Assembly (NCBI GenBank): GCA_900544265.1
Contig: UQUQ01000019.1
Span: 1 to 48,797, forward strand
From: an uncultured Alistipes sp.
GTDB lineage: Bacteria > Bacteroidota > Bacteroidia > Bacteroidales > Rikenellaceae
DNA length: 48,797 nucleotides
Direction: 5' to 3'
Below the pieces are notes generated by a model that was not told the DNA's origin, did no database searches, and saw nothing but the letters and a program-made list of their open reading frames with translations. Below are positions 44,776 through 48,797 of this stretch, piece after piece. How positions within the stretch are numbered: the stretch's first letter is position 1; each line of letters begins with the position of its first letter. The position numbers and the translations under genes are program-made.

Positions 44776-46938
44776 CTATTTCTGCTGCTTGTAGGCTGCC
44801 AGTCCGCTTTGGAGGAACTCGACGAAGCCCTCGACCGAGAGGTCGTAGCCGCGCGGTGCGACAAGCGGCCGTCCATCGGCTCCCTGCAGCACGTAGTAGG
44901 GCTGGGCATTCACACCGTAGGTCTTCAGCGCGTAGTAGGAGTTGATCTTGCCGAGCCCCTTGAGAACCTTGCCGGCGTCGGTGGTGACCCATTCGCTCTC
45001 GGGCAGCACCTTCTTGTCATCCGAATAGAGCGCCACGATCACGTAGTCGTTGCGCAGGATGTCGAGCACCTGCGGGTCGGACCATACGCGGGCCTCCATT
45101 TCGCGGCAGTTGACGCAGCCGTGGCCCGTGAAGTCGATAAAGAGCGGCTTGCCGACCTTTGCGGCGTAGGCCTCGGCCTCCTTGAGGTCGAAGAAGCCCT
45201 CGAGCCCGTGCGGCAGGTGGAGGAAGTCGCTGTACTTGGGCTGCTTCCCGTCCACGGTCAGCAGGGTGTGGCTTCCGCCCTCCGACGTGCCGGCCGAGAC
45301 GGCGGCGGTGTTCTGTCCGAGGACGAAGTCCTGCGTCGTGAGCGGCGGCAGGTAGCCCGAGAGGGCCTTGAGCGGTGCGCCCCACATGCCGGGGATCATG
45401 TAGACGACGAACGAGAAGACGATGATGGCCAGCGTGAGGCGTCCGACACCCACGTAGGGCAGGTCGCTGTCGTGTGCGAACTTGATCTTGCCCAGCAGGT
45501 AGAGCCCCAGCAGCGTGAAGACGACGATCCAGACGGCCAGGTAGACCTCACGGTCGAGCAGCCCCCAGTGGTAGGTCTGGTCGGCCACGGAGAGGAACTT
45601 CATGCCGAGGGCCACCTCGATGAAGCCGATGACCACCTTCACGGAGTTGAGCCATCCGCCGCTCTTCGGGAGCTTCTTCAGCACCGAGGGGAAGAGCGCG
45701 AAGAGGGTGAAGGGCAGGGCGAAGGCCACGGAGAAGGCCAGCATGGTGATGATCGGTGCCCAGAACTCGCCCGAGGTGGACTTGATGAGCACCGAACCGA
45801 CGATCGGTCCCGTGCACGAGAACGAGACGAGCACGAGGGTCAGGGCCAGGAAGAAGATGCCGCCGATGCCTTTCGTGTCGGCCTTCGAGTCGGTCTTGTT
45901 GACCATCCACGACGGCATGGTGATTTCGAACGCGCCGAAGAACGAGGCGGCGAAGACCATGAAGACGAGGAAGAAGACGATGTTGGGCAGCCAGTGCGTG
46001 GCGAGCCAGTTGAAGATGTCGGCCGTCACGGCGTCACCGCCCACGATGCGCGTGATGAGGATGATGGCGGCAATGGGCACAGTGTAGAGCAGCACGATGA
46101 AGAGCCCGTAGAGCGAGGCGCGCAGGCGTCCCATGGCAGCGCCGCCCTCACCCTTGAGGAAGTACGAGACGGTCATCGGCACCATCGGGAAGACGCAGGG
46201 CGTCAGCAGGGCGGCGAAGCCCCAGAGGATCGCCTCGATGATCAGCGCCCAGAGACCCTTGCTGCCGGCGGCATCCTTGACCGGCGCAGCCTCGGCGGCC
46301 GGCGTGATCTCGGTTGCGGGGATGCTCTCCCCGGCCTGTGCAACAGTCGCCGGAGCGGCCTCCTCGGCGGCTTCCGCCGTCTGTGCCGTTGTGGCTGCGG
46401 GGGTTGTCTCCGCCTTGGCCGGGGCCGTCTCTGCGGGCGTCGTTGCGGCCGGCGCGTCCTTGGCCGTGGCGGCTGCGGTTGCCGTGATCTCGACGGTCAG
46501 CTCCGTCTCGTCGGGCGGCATGCAGCTCGAATCGTTGCAGATCATCCATTCGAGCTGGGCCGTGACGGTGCCCTTTGCCGTGGCGAGGTGCACCTTCTGT
46601 GCGAAGCGCGGCTTGCCCGAGAGGGTGCCGATCTGCATTCCGAACAGTTCGTCGTAGTAGGTGTGGGCTTTCGTAAGCTGCTCGACCGGCCCGTCGAGTT
46701 GAACGCCCTCGCCCGGCGTCAGGACGATGGTCGTGGCGGTCGGACCGCCCTCGTAGGGCCCCATGTCGTACATGTGGTAGCCTGCGGGGATGGCGGCCTC
46801 CAGCACGATGCGGTAGGCGTCGCCGCCGAGCGGCTCCACGCTGCTTTTCCACGTGACGCTCTGCGCGGCGGCCAGCGCGGCCGTCAGCAGCGCCGTGAGG
46901 GTCAGCAGGCTGTGGCGTAGGAGTTTGTGCATAGTCAT
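44776..46938 (-). CDS. dsbD: Thiol:disulfide interchange protein DsbD
   Basis: A 720-residue protein that moves reducing power from cytoplasmic thioredoxin across the inner membrane. A signal peptide is followed by a periplasmic domain (about 25-155) with MICNDSSCMPP holding its cysteine pair. An Ala/Thr/Pro/Glu-rich linker spans about 155-230. A CcdA-like membrane domain follows (about 235-530), with LLTPCVFPMVPMTV and LVSFSCTGPIVGSVL carrying the two transmembrane cysteines. The C-terminal thioredoxin domain has GHGCVNCREME near residue 606. All three redox pairs are present. The start could be ATG at 46938 or 46932. The long low-complexity linker is unusual. Confidence 0.95.
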   Translation of the reverse strand: MTMHKLLRHSLLTLTALLTAALAAAQSVTWKSSVEPLGGDAYRIVLEAAIPAGYHMYDMGPYEGGPTATTIVLTPGEGVQLDGPVEQLTKAHTYYDELFGMQIGTLSGKPRFAQKVHLATAKGTVTAQLEWMICNDSSCMPPDETELTVEITATAAATAKDAPAATTPAETAPAKAETTPAATTAQTAEAAEEAAPATVAQAGESIPATEITPAAEAAPVKDAAGSKGLWALIIEAILWGFAALLTPCVFPMVPMTVSYFLKGEGGAAMGRLRASLYGLFIVLLYTVPIAAIILITRIVGGDAVTADIFNWLATHWLPNIVFFLVFMVFAASFFGAFEITMPSWMVNKTDSKADTKGIGGIFFLALTLVLVSFSCTGPIVGSVLIKSTSGEFWAPIITMLAFSVAFALPFTLFALFPSVLKKLPKSGGWLNSVKVVIGFIEVALGMKFLSVADQTYHWGLLDREVYLAVWIVVFTLLGLYLLGKIKFAHDSDLPYVGVGRLTLAIIVFSFVVYMIPGMWGAPLKALSGYLPPLTTQDFVLGQNTAAVSAGTSEGGSHTLLTVDGKQPKYSDFLHLPHGLEGFFDLKEAEAYAAKVGKPLFIDFTGHGCVNCREMEARVWSDPQVLDILRNDYVIVALYSDDKKVLPESEWVTTDAGKVLKGLGKINSYYALKTYGVNAQPYYVLQGADGRPLVAPRGYDLSVEGFVEFLQSGLAAYKQQK

Positions 46939-46960
46939 GTGGTTTTTGGTTCTTTCCCCG

Positions 46961-46968
46961 CAAAGATA
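46961..46968 (-). promoter_or_regulatory. -7 element of dsbD
   Basis: TATCTTTG on the minus strand, 22 bases before the start, matches TAnnTTTG. No clear -33 element. The glycosyltransferase gene diverges from here, with a weaker match TATATTCG at 46991-46998 on the + strand. Confidence 0.6.
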
Positions 46969-47002
46969 GCGGTTTTTACGGATAATTTGCTATATTCGCA
47001 TA

Positions 47003-47917
47003 ATGATTCGTCTTTCGCTCATCATCGCGACGCACAATCGTGCGGCGCAGCTTCTTGTGACCCTGGAGTCCGTCGTGCGGCAGGATCTGCCCGCTGCGGA
47101 GTGGGAGTGCATTGTCGTGAACAACAATTCGACGGACGATACGCCGGCACGTTTCGAGGCCTTCGCCGCGGCGCACTCCGCGTGCCGGCTCCGCCTTGTC
47201 GACGAATTCCGCCCCGGGGTCTCGCCCGCCCGCAACCGCGGTGTGGCCGAGGCCGCGGCACCCGTCGTGGCGATCATCGACGACGACGAGCGGATCAATC
47301 CCGGGTACATGCGGGCCTACGTCGACTTTTTCGATGCGCATCCCGAGGCGCTGGTCGCCGGGGGGCGCATCATCGCCGAGTATCCTGCCGGACGCCCGGT
47401 GTGGATGTCGAAGTATATCGAAAAACCCATCGCCAATCCGATGGATTTCGGCCCCGACGTGCGGCCCTATCCCCGCGGAAAGATTCCCGGAGGCGGAAAC
47501 ATGGCTTTCCGTCGTTTGGAAGTGGCCCCCTACGGAGGATTCGACCCCTCGCTCGGGCGCACGAACGACCGTCCAATCGGCGGCGAGGAGACCGATTTCT
47601 TTGCACGGCTTGTGCGGGGCGGCGTGACGCTGTGGTATGTCCCCGATGCCGTAATCTGGCATATCATCCCGCCCGAGAAGCTCACCGAAGGGTATTTCCG
47701 GCGCCTGTGCTACAATGTCGGTGTCAGCCAGCGCATGCAGGCCTGCAAACGGTGCCGCTATGTGGGGGCGCTGCTGTCGGAGGCGGCGAAGTGGGGTGTC
47801 ACGCTGCTGCTTGCCCTGACCATGTCGCCGCGCAAGGCGCGGTGGCTGCTGCTGATGCGGCGCGAGATCAGCTACGGACTGCTCGGAGACTGTTTGCGCG
47901 GCAAATCGAAGGTATAG
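47003..47917 (+). CDS. Glycosyltransferase family 2
   Basis: A 304-residue GT-A-fold enzyme that probably adds a sugar to a cell-surface glycan. Seen: LSLIIATHNRAAQLLVTLES at the N-terminus, NNNSTDDT, GVSPARNRGV, and the metal-binding VAIIDDDERI near residues 89-98. GGGNMAFRR and GGEETDFFARL follow, with the catalytic-base region EE-D. The C-terminal 70 residues have a hydrophobic amphipathic stretch (WGVTLLLALTMSPRKARWLL), perhaps for membrane contact. It stands alone, diverging from dsbD, without other glycan genes nearby; the second repeat cluster begins 119 bases after it. Confidence 0.9.
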   Translation: MIRLSLIIATHNRAAQLLVTLESVVRQDLPAAEWECIVVNNNSTDDTPARFEAFAAAHSACRLRLVDEFRPGVSPARNRGVAEAAAPVVAIIDDDERINPGYMRAYVDFFDAHPEALVAGGRIIAEYPAGRPVWMSKYIEKPIANPMDFGPDVRPYPRGKIPGGGNMAFRRLEVAPYGGFDPSLGRTNDRPIGGEETDFFARLVRGGVTLWYVPDAVIWHIIPPEKLTEGYFRRLCYNVGVSQRMQACKRCRYVGALLSEAAKWGVTLLLALTMSPRKARWLLLMRREISYGLLGDCLRGKSKV

Positions 47918-48035
47918 GAGCCTTGCTGTAGGGTAGTATTCTTTGTTGATTGTTTTTTCTTGTATAGGTGGCGAGAAGCCGCCCGATGTCCTTTTGTTTT
48001 TTGCAGAAAAACGCCTGAAAACTCTTTCCTTTTCC

Positions 48036-48494
48036 CTGCTTTTCGGTGGCGAAAAGCAGCAAAAGCCACCCGACCGATTCCGATGGCGGCGTCCGGACGC
48101 CTGAAAGCGGCGTCGGGCGACTATTCGCGGGTTTGCAAGCAAACCGTCCCCGCCGCTGTCGCTTTCAGCCCTCCGTCCGCTTTCTCGCCATCGGAACCAA
48201 ATCGGGACCCGCCTTGCGGGAAACCAAAAGAAACGCACTACCGGGTGGAGATTTCAGAAAAAGTAAGTTGATACGGGCATCCGAAGCGCATTGCCATATA
48301 AATAATGCCGCCGTTGGCGGCACCACGAATCCGCACTCTCGTTTGACGCGGAAAAAGAGGGGGCGGGCTGCGGCGCGCCCGTCACGGGGTGGCGCATAGG
48401 CTTGATCTTGCGCGCCCCGTGCAGCGCCGCGGCTCGCGCACTCCCGCAGAGAACGACGTGCGGAGGCTTTTGGTACTTTTGGCCCCAAAAGTAC
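48036..48494 (-). repeat. Modular hairpin repeat, unit 3 (459 bp, inverted)
   Basis: The same unit as at 41.2-41.9 kb in opposite orientation. Module A is at 48036-48220 (185 bp), the GCCGCC/GGCGGC hairpin at 48306-48322, and module B at 48452-48494 with its palindrome at the right end. The middle is 231 bases, the longest of the three, with an extra stretch next to module A (ACCAAAAGAAACGCACTACC and what follows). Confidence 0.9.
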
Positions 48495-48576
48495 AAGAAG
48501 AAAAAAGTTTGTGAAAACTGCAATCTTCCGGAAACCTTGCAAACTTTCAGCGTAAAGTTCAGTAAAACTCTTTTCT

Positions 48577-48761
48577 CTGCTTTTCGGTGGCGAAAAGCAG
48601 CAAAAGCCACCCGACCGATTCCGATGGCGGCGTCCGGACGCCTGAAAGCGGCGTCGGGCGACTATTCGCGGGTTTGCAAGCAAACCGTCCCCGCCGCTGT
48701 CGCTTTCAGCCCTCCGTCCACTCTTTCGCCATCGGAACCAAGTCGGGGATCGCCTTGCGGG
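48577..48761 (-). repeat. Modular hairpin repeat, unit 4 module A (continues past the window)
   Basis: Module A again (185 bp), inverted. By direct reading the first 143 bases (48577-48719) are the same as 48036-48178 in unit 3; the last 42 differ at several places. The bases after it (TGCATTGCCATAT) match the start of the middle section of unit 3, so a further unit probably runs on beyond the window. Confidence 0.9.
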
Positions 48762-48797
48762 AAAAAAGAATGCCGGGGTGCATTGCCATATAGAAAA

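Overview
The window reads as chromosomal DNA of a GC-rich member of the Bacteroidales, most likely Alistipes (Rikenellaceae). This rests on several things seen in the sequence: the Bacteroidetes promoter pattern (TTTG, about 19-21 bp, TAnnTTTG) in front of many genes, the near absence of Shine-Dalgarno sites, and families typical of the phylum (BACON lipoprotein, DUF4988 lipoprotein, DUF4290, DUF4492, DUF4919, DUF4369/redoxin lipoprotein, OmpP1/FadL porin). The genus is an inference from the high GC content and gene content.

Layout. 1-12.3 kb is the translation/transcription core on the + strand: the 3' part of tuf, tRNA-Trp, secE, nusG, rplK, rplA, rplJ, rplL, a long hairpin, then rpoB and rpoC. 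12.3-17.7 kb holds two convergent surface lipoproteins, one with a BACON domain and one a large pectate lyase. Between them lies GC-rich degenerate repeat sequence and a poly-G/poly-C block that looks like an assembly artefact. 17.8-22.8 kb (minus strand) has L-serine dehydratase, tRNA-Arg, a FadL-like porin, a class I aminotransferase and an HU protein. 22.9-24.5 kb has tRNA-Ser and fabI. 24.5-27.6 kb is the cytochrome bd operon (DUF4492 protein, cydA, cydB). 27.8-30 kb has an NhaC antiporter and a HAD phosphatase. 30-31.1 kb is an atypical sigma-54 activator. 31.4-35.6 kb has a DUF4290 protein, a redoxin-fold lipoprotein without cysteines, then the tight set lpxH-thyA-folA.

35.65-40.57 kb is the most interesting block: five overlapping or abutting genes that build a heterodisulfide-reductase-like, membrane-anchored electron-transfer complex (HdrC-, HdrB-, short HdrA-, small HdrC-like proteins and a fusion of a NarI/DsrM-like membrane domain with a HdrD/DsrK-like domain). 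It has its own promoter. No coenzyme M/B metabolism is visible in the window, so its substrate is unknown. The neighbouring cytochrome bd operon makes a quinone-linked role plausible.

41.0-48.8 kb begins with initiator tRNA-fMet. Two clusters of one modular, hairpin-rich repeat family (about 320-460 bp per unit) follow: one at 41.18-42.02 kb in + orientation, the other at 48.04 kb to the window end in inverted orientation. Between them lie a DUF4919 protein, an erythromycin-esterase-like lipoprotein, DsbD and a family 2 glycosyltransferase. The repeats carry no credible gene. They are structured (a palindrome at one end, a perfect 10-bp hairpin at the other) and look like a non-autonomous or RNA-encoding intergenic element not explained by the usual feature types.
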